From Teredinibacter waterburyi (GTDB lineage Bacteria; Pseudomonadota; Gammaproteobacteria; Pseudomonadales; Cellvibrionaceae): a stretch of 64,000 bases of DNA. The DNA lies in assembly GCF_001922985.1 (NCBI RefSeq), contig NZ_MRUH01000124.1, forward strand, positions 62,001 to 126,000, written 5' to 3'. Position 1 is the stretch's first letter; each line of letters begins with the position of its first letter. The translations under genes were made by a program, and so were the position numbers. The notes beneath the pieces were generated by a model. The model ran no database searches. It saw only the letters and a program-made list of their open reading frames with translations, and was not told the origin of the DNA. Below, in pieces: positions 47,301-55,216 of the stretch.

Positions 47301-47927
47301 GCGTTGCCGATGGGCTTGTACGAGCTTATCGTCAATCATTGCGCGAATATGTGTGTCGCTGATTAAACTGATTTTGTTTATTTCATGGGAGGTTCTAAAG
47401 CCATCGAAGAAATGTAAAACAGGTACACGGCTTTCAAGGGTTACCGCCTGTGCGATTAAGGCCATGTCGTGGCATTCTTGCACGCTCGAAGAGGCGAGTT
47501 GTGCAAATCCGGTTTGACGCACAGCCATTACATCTTGATGGTCGCCAAATATAGACAAACCCTGTGCAGCAAGCGAGCGCGCCGCGACATGGAAAACCGT
47601 AGGGGTAAGTTCGCCAGCAATTTTGTACATATTTGGAATCATTAACATTAACCCTTGTGATGCGGTAAAGGTTGTTGTTAAAGCTCCGGTTTGTAACGCG
47701 CCATGTAATGCGCCTGCGGCACCACCTTCACTTTGCATTTCGATAACTAAAGGTGTTTGTCCCCAAATATTATTTATACCGGAACTGGACCACTGATCGG
47801 ATAGTTCTGCCATTGGCGTAGAGGGAGTAATGGGGTAGATAGCGCAGACTTCGTTAGTACGGTAGGCAATATAGGCTGTCGCTTCTCCACCATCAAAGGT
47901 TACAAAGGTTTCATTTTGAGTTTGCAT
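44328..47927 (-). CDS. nifJ: Pyruvate:ferredoxin (flavodoxin) oxidoreductase
   Basis: The enzyme oxidises pyruvate to acetyl-CoA and CO2 and reduces ferredoxin or flavodoxin. At 1199 residues it is the full single-chain form. In order: the pyruvate-binding domain I ([23 protein letters not shown]), domain II with CoA contacts, domain III, a double [4Fe-4S] domain with [20 protein letters not shown] near 695 and [12 protein letters not shown] near 754, and the thiamine diphosphate domain with the proximal cluster cysteines ([11 protein letters not shown] near 826, [11 protein letters not shown], later SHCIEHG) and [20 protein letters not shown] near 982. All cofactor sites look intact. It follows a GltD-like oxidoreductase gene by 13 bases in the same operon. 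It points to microaerobic or anaerobic pyruvate use, or electron supply to a nitrogenase. Confidence 0.96.
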   Translation of the reverse strand: [1199 protein letters not shown]

Positions 47928-47940
47928 AGCGGCTACACCC

Positions 47941-49587
47941 TTAAACGGTATTGTTTGTCATGTGGATGGCTGCAGTGGGGCACTGCAAGGTGCAGGCGCT
48001 ACATCCAGTACACTTGGAATAGTCAATTTGGTAGAACTTTCCCGTACCTAATTTAATAATGGCTTGCTCAGGGCAGGCACCAAAGCAACCATCGCATTCA
48101 AAACAATTACCACAGGAGTAGCAGCGACTGGCTTCGTAATGCGCTTGCTGTGTCGTTAGCGCGCCGAGCACTTCTTCAAAATTATTTTCGCGTGTTGCGA
48201 GAGGAGCGCTAGGCTGTTTTGATTGTTCGGCTTGGCTGTAAAACCAAATACGGAGATCCTCTAAGTGTGCAATTTCCTTCGATGCAGGCTTTGCTGAATT
48301 ATTTTGTTGTGTTATACAGCCCCGAATAAATTGGTCGATATTATTTGCGGCCTTTTTTCCGTGTCCGGTTGCAACCGTAACGGTTCGTTCACTCGGTACC
48401 ATGTCACCGCCAGCAAAAACACCTGGGCAGCCAGTCATCATGTTGTCAGCAACTTGTACCGTACCATCTTTATCGAATTTAATTCCCGGCAGGTTGGTTA
48501 ATAATTGGGTGTCTGATTGTTGACCCAGCGCGAGTATTAACGCGTCTGCAGATAGTTGTTCGATTTCGCCGCTGGGCTGAGGGCGACCATTTTCGTCGAG
48601 TTCCATTTTTTCTACAGTAATCGTTTCTCCATCAATTGCGTTGATAGTACGCAGCCAATTAAATTTTACGCCTTCGTCCAATGCATCGGAGAGTTCTTCA
48701 GGGTGTGCCGGCATATTGTCTTGATCGCGCCGATAGATAATTAGCGCTTCTTCAGCGCCCAAACGCTTTGCTGTTCGGGCCGCATCCAGCGCCGTATTAC
48801 CGCCACCGTAAATGGCTACGCGTCGTCCTATATTGGGTTGTTCGCCTAGGCTTACATTGCGCAAAAAACTTACCGCGTCGAGAATTTTTCCGGCTTCGCG
48901 TGCGGGGATATTAATTTTTTTAGAGAGGTGTGCACCTATTGCGACAAAAACCGCATCAAAATTACCGTCACGCCGTTCTAGTTCTAGGTCGATAACATTG
49001 TGATTTAGGGTGATTACCACACCCATCTTTTCGATTCGAGCTATCTCATCTCTAAGTACTTGGCGCGGCAAACGGTAAGCGGGAATACCAAAATGCAACA
49101 TACCTCCGGCGACCGGCCCTGCATCTCGAATTTCCACTTCATGACCCAAGCGACGCAAATGGTACGCGGCACTTAGACCACTCGGTCCGGCGCCAACAAT
49201 TAAAACCCGCTTGCCGCTCGGGGCTTTAATAATTCGGGGCGACCAATTTTCTTTAATTGCCATATCGCCAAGGAACCGTTCAACCTGGTGAACACTTACG
49301 GCTGCGTCGACTTGATCGCGATTACAGGATGTTTCACAAGGGTGGTAACAAACACGTCCGTGCACGCCGGGTAGGGGATTGTCGGCAAGAATTGTTTGCC
49401 ATGCTTCCTCGTAACGCTTTTCGTGGACTAGCGACATCCAGGCTTGAATATTTTCACCGGCTGGACAGGCATGGTTACAGGGGGGCATTAAATTTTGATA
49501 AACGGGGCGTAACTTAGCGGTAGGGCCTGTGCCGGTGCTGTGGCGTAGATCCGGCTCCTCGGTCATATCGTGAGTGCGAGTTTTCAT
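47941..49587 (-). CDS. GltD-like FAD/NAD(P) oxidoreductase with C-terminal ferredoxin domain
   Basis: A 548-residue flavoprotein related to the small subunit of glutamate synthase and to NADPH:ferredoxin-type oxidoreductases. The N-terminus has two cysteine groups for [4Fe-4S] clusters (CNHACPAGENI and VCYHPCETSCNR). An FAD fold follows (VLIVGAGPSGLSAAYHLRRLGHEV), then an NAD(P) fold (VAIYGGGNTALDAARTAKRLGA) and the FAD closing motif GVFAGGDMV. The C-terminus adds a cysteine-rich ferredoxin-like region (CYSCGNCFECDGCFGACPEQAI and CTGCSACTLQCPTAAI). No glutamate synthase large subunit is nearby. The next gene is PFOR, so it probably passes electrons between NAD(P)H and the ferredoxin pool. The ATG has AGGTGG 7 bases upstream. 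Confidence 0.88.
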   Translation of the reverse strand: MKTRTHDMTEEPDLRHSTGTGPTAKLRPVYQNLMPPCNHACPAGENIQAWMSLVHEKRYEEAWQTILADNPLPGVHGRVCYHPCETSCNRDQVDAAVSVHQVERFLGDMAIKENWSPRIIKAPSGKRVLIVGAGPSGLSAAYHLRRLGHEVEIRDAGPVAGGMLHFGIPAYRLPRQVLRDEIARIEKMGVVITLNHNVIDLELERRDGNFDAVFVAIGAHLSKKINIPAREAGKILDAVSFLRNVSLGEQPNIGRRVAIYGGGNTALDAARTAKRLGAEEALIIYRRDQDNMPAHPEELSDALDEGVKFNWLRTINAIDGETITVEKMELDENGRPQPSGEIEQLSADALILALGQQSDTQLLTNLPGIKFDKDGTVQVADNMMTGCPGVFAGGDMVPSERTVTVATGHGKKAANNIDQFIRGCITQQNNSAKPASKEIAHLEDLRIWFYSQAEQSKQPSAPLATRENNFEEVLGALTTQQAHYEASRCYSCGNCFECDGCFGACPEQAIIKLGTGKFYQIDYSKCTGCSACTLQCPTAAIHMTNNTV

Positions 49588-49708
49588 CGGGTGACCACCT
49601 AAAGCGCAAATGTCTAAAATTGCGCGGCCGCTCGCCTTCAGTACTCAAGCTGCGGACGGCGCCGCACTGTGTATGCTTGTAGAGTAAGTGATCCAATGGC
49701 TGGACAAA

Positions 49709-49722
49709 TTGATTTGAGGCAA
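49709..49722 (-). promoter_or_regulatory. Candidate FNR/ANR box upstream of the PFOR operon
   Basis: Read on the minus strand, TTGCC-TCAA-ATCAA matches the FNR consensus TTGAT-N4-ATCAA at 8 of 10 positions. It is about 122 bases before the oxidoreductase start. A TACTCT -10-like element at 49686-49681 would place the box near -41.5, the class II position. It overlaps an 8-bp inverted repeat (AGGCAAAC at 49717-49724, GTTTGCCT at 49732-49739). Confidence 0.4.
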
Positions 49723-49771
49723 ACTATGACGGTTTGCCTTGGCTTATTAGCGCGGATACTGGGATACAGAT

Positions 49772-51169
49772 CTAGGCTTTGATAAAACCTAGGTCTGTGG
49801 AGTCGAAGTTGCTTAAATTGGGGAATATATCGGCAAAACTAGAACCGGGTACACCATACCATTTCGCCAGTGTCGCGCTGTATTGATCCATACTTGTGGT
49901 GGGAATAATACGGCCTTCGCCCATATCATCGTCACTGTTAAGGGTTAGATCTGGCATGGTGCCATAGATGTCGCCACCGGCGACGGCATCGCCCATTACG
50001 ATTTGATGGCTGCCCCAGCCGTGATCTGTACCGTCACCGTTACTGGATAGCGTGCGACCAAAATCGGAAGCGGTAAAGGTGGTAACTTTATCGGCCACAC
50101 CAAGCTCTACGGTGGCATCGTAAAAAGATTTTAACGCGTCGTTTAATTGCGACATTAAAATATCGTGGCGACGATTTTGATCGCCATGGGTATCGAAATC
50201 CCCAACGCCAATAAAAAAGGTTTGTCGCGATACGCTTAGCTCGTTGCGAGCGGCAATCATTTGCGCGGCCATTTTCAAGCTCGACGCCATGCGATTATCG
50301 GACGGGAAATTTGTCGATAAACTTGTGCTGGCGGTAAGTGCAGCCCCGACCTCGTCGGTTAGATCCCAAGCTTTGGTATAGGACTCGGCATAGGCGTTGG
50401 CAAAGGTGTGGTTGTGCCCTTGCTGTAAGATATTTTCGTAGGCCTGAATTCGAGCGAGCATTCGCTCATCGCTAGACGAGCGGTCGAGCTGTTCAAAGTT
50501 TTTTAAACCGGACGGGTCTATCGCGTAGGGAATCGTTGCGGCGCCGCTCTGCCAAAGATTACTGCCGCTAAGGGAGATGTTCATTGATAGACGTTGGTTG
50601 GTGTTCATATCGCTAAGAATATCCGCGGCGCGTCCGGCCCAACCGTTGCGACGTGTTGTACTCTGTAAACTTTGAATAAAATTTTGTTGATCGTTGTGAG
50701 AAAACAACTGCGGGGGCAAGGCGACGGTTTTCGCCTGATAAGCAATTTTACTTACCGGCTCGACTAGCGCCCCGACGTTACCGACAAATGAAAGTTTGTT
50801 GGCAAGATAGAGATCGTTTACATCTGTGAGTGCCGGATGTAAACCGTAGTCTGCGCCGCTTTGTCGGCTGGCCGAAATGGGAATTAAACTGCCGCTGGAT
50901 TTGGCCAAGCCTTGTCGTGCATTTGCATAAGCCGTATAGGCGCTGGTGGAACGTGGAATAAGCATGTTAAATGCATCGTTACCACCAAATAGAAATATAC
51001 ACACCAGTGCTTTGTAGTCGTTCGCTGGCGCTGTTTGTGCGTGTGCTAACTGAATGCTACCGAGCGTGCCGAGCGCACAGCTACTACCGAGTGCTAGGGC
51101 TGAGCAATTGCGCAAAAAGTGACGGCGATTGAGCGTCTCGATGTAGTTGCTTTTTTTGAATTTTTTCAT
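49772..51169 (-). CDS. Secreted DUF1501 family protein
   Basis: The 465-residue protein has an N-terminal export signal with twin-arginine-like residues (NRRHFLRNCSALALGSS) and cleavage after QLAHA. The DUF1501 domain, distantly related to sulfatase/alkaline-phosphatase-like enzymes, shows ALVCIFLFGGNDAFNMLIP at the start, SHNDQQNFIQSLQ, FFIGVGDFDTHGDQNRRHD with Asp and His that could bind metal, and TASDFGRTLSSNGDGTDHGWGSH. ATG 51169 has GGAG 8 bases upstream. It starts 21 bases after the DUF1800 gene on the same strand; this two-gene pair recurs widely in bacteria. The biochemical role of neither member is established. Confidence 0.9.
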   Translation of the reverse strand: MKKFKKSNYIETLNRRHFLRNCSALALGSSCALGTLGSIQLAHAQTAPANDYKALVCIFLFGGNDAFNMLIPRSTSAYTAYANARQGLAKSSGSLIPISASRQSGADYGLHPALTDVNDLYLANKLSFVGNVGALVEPVSKIAYQAKTVALPPQLFSHNDQQNFIQSLQSTTRRNGWAGRAADILSDMNTNQRLSMNISLSGSNLWQSGAATIPYAIDPSGLKNFEQLDRSSSDERMLARIQAYENILQQGHNHTFANAYAESYTKAWDLTDEVGAALTASTSLSTNFPSDNRMASSLKMAAQMIAARNELSVSRQTFFIGVGDFDTHGDQNRRHDILMSQLNDALKSFYDATVELGVADKVTTFTASDFGRTLSSNGDGTDHGWGSHQIVMGDAVAGGDIYGTMPDLTLNSDDDMGEGRIIPTTSMDQYSATLAKWYGVPGSSFADIFPNLSNFDSTDLGFIKA

Positions 51170-51190
51170 GGCTTTATCTCCAACCTGTCA

Positions 51191-53632
51191 CTATTGCTGT
51201 ACGGCGTAATCCGGTGAAATCGATACAAGAAATAAGGTATCGTAAATCATCGGTCGCCATAGCCAGCCTTCGACAGATTGGCTGTCCATGTAGGCTAGAA
51301 TGTTGTTATACGTTACGGCGGACATCTGCCCACCGAGTAGCAGTAGATTGATGCGATCAAGTAATGCGGCTCGATCTCCAGCCAATGATTTTTCTTCGGC
51401 AAGATAGAGTTGGGAGGGGTAGCTATCCCAATCTTGTCCTACTTCTTCCGACTTGGGCCAATCTTCTTCGGTATCGCGCCAAAAGACATTATTAGACAGT
51501 CGGTTAGTAGAGGATACGATTTGGCTTTCGGTCATTATTTGAAATTCTGGTGAATATAAATCGGCATTTTTAATTTCGCCTGGCTGTTGGTAGTCGGGCC
51601 GATAGAAATTAAATACTGAGAAGCTGCCGAAAGGTCGTTGCCCCAATTCCCGGTCGGTCGCACGCATACGCAAGCGATTAATAATTAAACCGTTGTTATG
51701 CTTTACCGGTGCTCCTTGTGCTTTAAATGCACGCCAAACGCCAGCTACTTTCATTATGGGCTCACGTAACTTGCCAAATGTGGTGGGTTCGGATATGTGG
51801 CCATTTATCGCTTCATCATCCAATAGAATAGCTTTAACCACGGCGACCATATCGCCACGTACATCACTACCATTATTATTAAATGTACTTGCAACGCGTT
51901 CTACGTAGGCTGCAGACGGGTTGCTGGTTACTAGTCGTTGAATAAGTTGCTTACTAATAAATGGGCCAACATTTGGGTGGTTAAAGAGAATGTCCAGCGC
52001 AGCTTCTATATCTTCCTCTGCGGTTAAACCTGCGGGAATTGTTTGGTCGCCAAAAAGCGTTTTCGCGTCCATGTCGTGGTAGCGCCGAAACGCTTTCATC
52101 GGCAATGTTTCGCTAATACCGTCGTTCGCCCATTCATACCAGTTGTTGACAGTACCGTGATTCCAACCGGTAAACACTCGGGCCAATGCTTTGATATCGT
52201 CTTGCCCGTAGGTTGGAATTGGTTGGTCTGTTTCGCTTAATTTAGTCGAGCCATCGAGCTCTAGCTCAACTAAGCCAATGGTGAATAACTGCATTAACTC
52301 GCGCGCATAGTTTTCATCTGGGCGAATATTGCGTTCAGGGTCGGCTTTTTCATTGCGAATCATACTGAGGTATTCGCCCATTATTGGGCTGAGTGTTACC
52401 TCGGATAACAGCGTTCTAAAATTACCCAGCGCATGTCGAGCCAGCATGTCGTGATAGTTGGCGATACCGCGTGAATCGTTAAATAAAACGTCGGAGACAT
52501 TGGAGACTACAAAAATTTGGCTAAGTGCGTAGGCGACTTTTTGGCGGAGTTGATCTTTGCCCCAAATTGCGGTTTCCCACCAAATATCACTGCGCTGTAA
52601 ATCGCGCTGCCAAGCTTCGGTGTCTAACTCCTCGGTTCGTATTGGTTCCATACCTATCGCCGCTACGCGCGCATCTAATATAGGTAACTGCAGTGTTTGT
52701 GGCATCGTAATTTGAGTGTCGATCCATTCTTCACGACTAATGCTCATGGCGGTATTGATTGATTTTGCGGTAGCTCCAAAGGTCGCTTGGTTTAGAAACC
52801 GCGCGGCTGTAGCGGCCGCTTGATAATTATCGTCGCTTGGCATCGGCAACGCTGGGTCAGGGGTTTGATCAGCTTCTAATACAGTGGGGGTTGGCGTGGG
52901 GGCAGGCGGAGGTGTTGGTGTTGGTGTAACGGCGGGTGTTTGCGGCGTTATCACGATATTGTCGATTAAAATAGTGCCGCCGACGCTGGTTGGCTTTCCG
53001 CGCGACATAATTTCCACACCAATTTGCGCGACTTCGCTGATACGAAAGCCTTCTTCTATCCAACCTAGTGGATTGTTATTGTCTGGAATTGTGTCGATAT
53101 TGGTGTAGCTAAATGTTGTCCAGCCGTCGCCGGTTTGATATTGGCTTTGTTCCCATTGAATCGTCGCGTAGTAGCTTTCGCTATCGCGTACGAAGGGTTG
53201 AAAAGCGAGTGTGCCGTCATCGACGTAGGCTTGAGGAATGTAGATGTCTAGCGAAATAGAGGCATTTTCAAGGTCAAATAGGCCCCCTAAGTTGGTAAAA
53301 ATTACAAACTTATCGTCGTCGGCGTTGTTCCATTGCGGTGAAAGCGCAATTGCGCCCGAGTTGTCGTGGCTTATATCGACATCCACAGTACCGCCCCAAC
53401 GTTGATACTGCCATTGGTCTACAGTTGCTGCGCTCTCAAATAGATAATGGTATAGGTCTGATTGTGGTGTTGGTACAGGTGTTGGTGTGGCGGTTGGAGC
53501 ACTGGTGGGTTCCGTGGTGGGAGACGGCGAGGGCGTTGGCGTTGGATTCGGTACGCTCGAGCTACTAGAGCCACCGCAGCTTGTTATAACTGAAACCAAT
53601 AGAGGTAGAAGGATTTTAGATCTAAGGTGCAT
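51191..53632 (-). CDS. DUF1800 family lipoprotein with carbohydrate-binding-like domain
   Basis: An 813-residue exported protein. The N-terminus is a lipoprotein signal peptide (LLPLLVSVITSCGGSSSSS), then a Pro/Thr-rich linker (about 27-57). A beta-sandwich-like segment follows (about 60-235, including YHYLFESAATVDQWQYQRWGG and GGTILIDNIVIT), resembling carbohydrate-binding modules of bacterial glycosidases. A second Pro/Thr linker precedes the DUF1800 domain (about 270-813), marked by AARFLNQATFGA, LARHALGNFRTLLSEVTLSPIMG, NYARELMQLFTIGL, VFTGW and RQL-type FISKQLIQRLVTSNPS. The linkers are typical of secreted polysaccharide-degrading enzymes of Cellvibrionaceae. It is followed by DUF1501. 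Function is unknown; binding to a polysaccharide or the cell envelope is inference. Confidence 0.85.
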   Translation of the reverse strand: MHLRSKILLPLLVSVITSCGGSSSSSVPNPTPTPSPSPTTEPTSAPTATPTPVPTPQSDLYHYLFESAATVDQWQYQRWGGTVDVDISHDNSGAIALSPQWNNADDDKFVIFTNLGGLFDLENASISLDIYIPQAYVDDGTLAFQPFVRDSESYYATIQWEQSQYQTGDGWTTFSYTNIDTIPDNNNPLGWIEEGFRISEVAQIGVEIMSRGKPTSVGGTILIDNIVITPQTPAVTPTPTPPPAPTPTPTVLEADQTPDPALPMPSDDNYQAAATAARFLNQATFGATAKSINTAMSISREEWIDTQITMPQTLQLPILDARVAAIGMEPIRTEELDTEAWQRDLQRSDIWWETAIWGKDQLRQKVAYALSQIFVVSNVSDVLFNDSRGIANYHDMLARHALGNFRTLLSEVTLSPIMGEYLSMIRNEKADPERNIRPDENYARELMQLFTIGLVELELDGSTKLSETDQPIPTYGQDDIKALARVFTGWNHGTVNNWYEWANDGISETLPMKAFRRYHDMDAKTLFGDQTIPAGLTAEEDIEAALDILFNHPNVGPFISKQLIQRLVTSNPSAAYVERVASTFNNNGSDVRGDMVAVVKAILLDDEAINGHISEPTTFGKLREPIMKVAGVWRAFKAQGAPVKHNNGLIINRLRMRATDRELGQRPFGSFSVFNFYRPDYQQPGEIKNADLYSPEFQIMTESQIVSSTNRLSNNVFWRDTEEDWPKSEEVGQDWDSYPSQLYLAEEKSLAGDRAALLDRINLLLLGGQMSAVTYNNILAYMDSQSVEGWLWRPMIYDTLFLVSISPDYAVQQ

Positions 53633-53855
53633 CAGAACAGGCCACTCTTATTAATTTTAGAAAGATCGTGCACTAATTTTTTTAAATATCGTGAAATATA
53701 CTGCATTTCGTAAAGTTAAATCTGAGGGTATCCCAGAACAGCGTCTAGGTAAACTCTCGTGCCAATAGGAAAAACGCCCGCTAGCGTTATTTATGTCGTT
53801 CTTCCTCTAAATCACTACGGTTTTGGTTGCTACTTTTTTGACGGTATTGTTTTTA

Positions 53856-55187
53856 TTAAGTGATTTTTGCGTTATGAATATTGGCTTCGGTATTTAACAC
53901 GCGAACTTCGCGTTGTGGGAAAGGTATTTCGTAACCGTTCTGTTGTAGTGCTTCTAAGATCATTAGCATTAAATCGCCACCGACGCGATTTTCGCCGTCG
54001 TCGATGCCTTCCATCCAGAATTCTACAAACATGTTAATGCCGGAATCACCGAAGCTATCAATTTCGCAGTCTGGTTGTTCTTCTATGGGTAGGTTGTTGC
54101 CGCTCATCACCTGCGGATGTTCGGAGACTACCGTTTTTATTAGGCTAACTAACTCGCGGACATTGGTGTGATAGGCTACCGAAAAATCTACACGGTAACG
54201 TTGTTTTTTATTTTTGTGGGTCCAGTTGGTAAAGGTATTGCCGATAAATTTTTCGTTGGGAACCATGATGTCTTTACCATCGAAGGTTTCCAGTGTTGTC
54301 GAGCGCATATTTAGTTGACGAACAATACCGGTGCGGCCATCGTCCAGTTCAATGTAGTCGCCGATCGAAATTGAGCGGTCAAGCAGAATAATAATACCGG
54401 AAATAAAGTTAGCAGCAATAGACTGCAAGCCAAAGCCTAGGCCGACACCGACAGCACCGCCAAATACGGCAAGGGCAGTAAGATTTACGCCCATAATTTG
54501 CAGTAGCAATAAAAAGATAAGGATAAAAAGGCCAATTTCAAAAAGCTTGGCCATCACTTCGCGGGTGCGAATATCAAACTGTTGTTGACGGCGAATAATA
54601 TCTTGGCCGGTATTGTTAGATACACGACCCAACCAAAATAAAACGCTACCGAATATAGCGACGCGAGTAACACCAAATGCCGAGACGCTAATATTGCCGA
54701 CGCTAAACGAAATGGATTCCAAAATATGGATAATGCCCGCCAGTACACCAACCATATGTAAGAACAATATGGGAATACCTACCCAGCGAAACACGCTGGC
54801 TAAGAATGGGCTGCGTACAAAGATTTTTACTACGGTATTGAATAACAATAGTAGGGCAACAGTTAACGCTGTTTTTACCAGCCAGCCTTCTTTTAAGGCG
54901 ATGTATGTTAAGTCAACGCTTATCCGTAACAGAGAAATAGCCAGTAGTGGAAATATAAGTGTGCTGAATTTCCTAAGTAACGATTGGCTCGGTGGTGTAT
55001 TTGGGTCATCAGGGGTAGGCGCTGCTTTTAATAATGAGTGTCGGCGAATACGGCTAGCCAAAAACCACGACAACAGATAAATCACAAAGATAATGATTAA
55101 CTGGGTATAGGTTTCTTGTTGCGCGAGTACGGTCGCTATTTTACTTTGCACCGTACTGCTAATGTCGTCTAGCGTGCTGAAACTCAT
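53856..55187 (-). CDS. Mechanosensitive channel of the MscS family
   Basis: A 443-residue MscS-type channel that would release solutes on hypo-osmotic shock. About five membrane helices precede the pore helix region FGGAVGVGLGFGLQSIAANFISGIIILLDRSI, the best conserved part of the family. The beta domain follows (GDYIELDDGRTGIVRQLNMRSTTLETFDGKDIMVPN) and then the alpha/beta vestibule ending PFPQREVRVLN. It is longer than E. coli MscS (286) and closer to the medium-size MscS-like proteins. ATG 55187 has GGA 9 bases upstream. It begins 29 bases downstream of the sugar dehydrogenase gene on the same strand, so cotranscription is possible. Confidence 0.93.
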   Translation of the reverse strand: MSFSTLDDISSTVQSKIATVLAQQETYTQLIIIFVIYLLSWFLASRIRRHSLLKAAPTPDDPNTPPSQSLLRKFSTLIFPLLAISLLRISVDLTYIALKEGWLVKTALTVALLLLFNTVVKIFVRSPFLASVFRWVGIPILFLHMVGVLAGIIHILESISFSVGNISVSAFGVTRVAIFGSVLFWLGRVSNNTGQDIIRRQQQFDIRTREVMAKLFEIGLFILIFLLLLQIMGVNLTALAVFGGAVGVGLGFGLQSIAANFISGIIILLDRSISIGDYIELDDGRTGIVRQLNMRSTTLETFDGKDIMVPNEKFIGNTFTNWTHKNKKQRYRVDFSVAYHTNVRELVSLIKTVVSEHPQVMSGNNLPIEEQPDCEIDSFGDSGINMFVEFWMEGIDDGENRVGGDLMLMILEALQQNGYEIPFPQREVRVLNTEANIHNAKIT

Positions 55188-55216
55188 TATTATTATCCGC
55201 AGTGGTAAAAGATGGC

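Noticed and set aside
52869-53108. Gly/Val-rich frame antisense to the Pro/Thr linker of the DUF1800 gene
   Set aside because: It is the reverse complement of the linker codons (PTPTPT) and not a gene.
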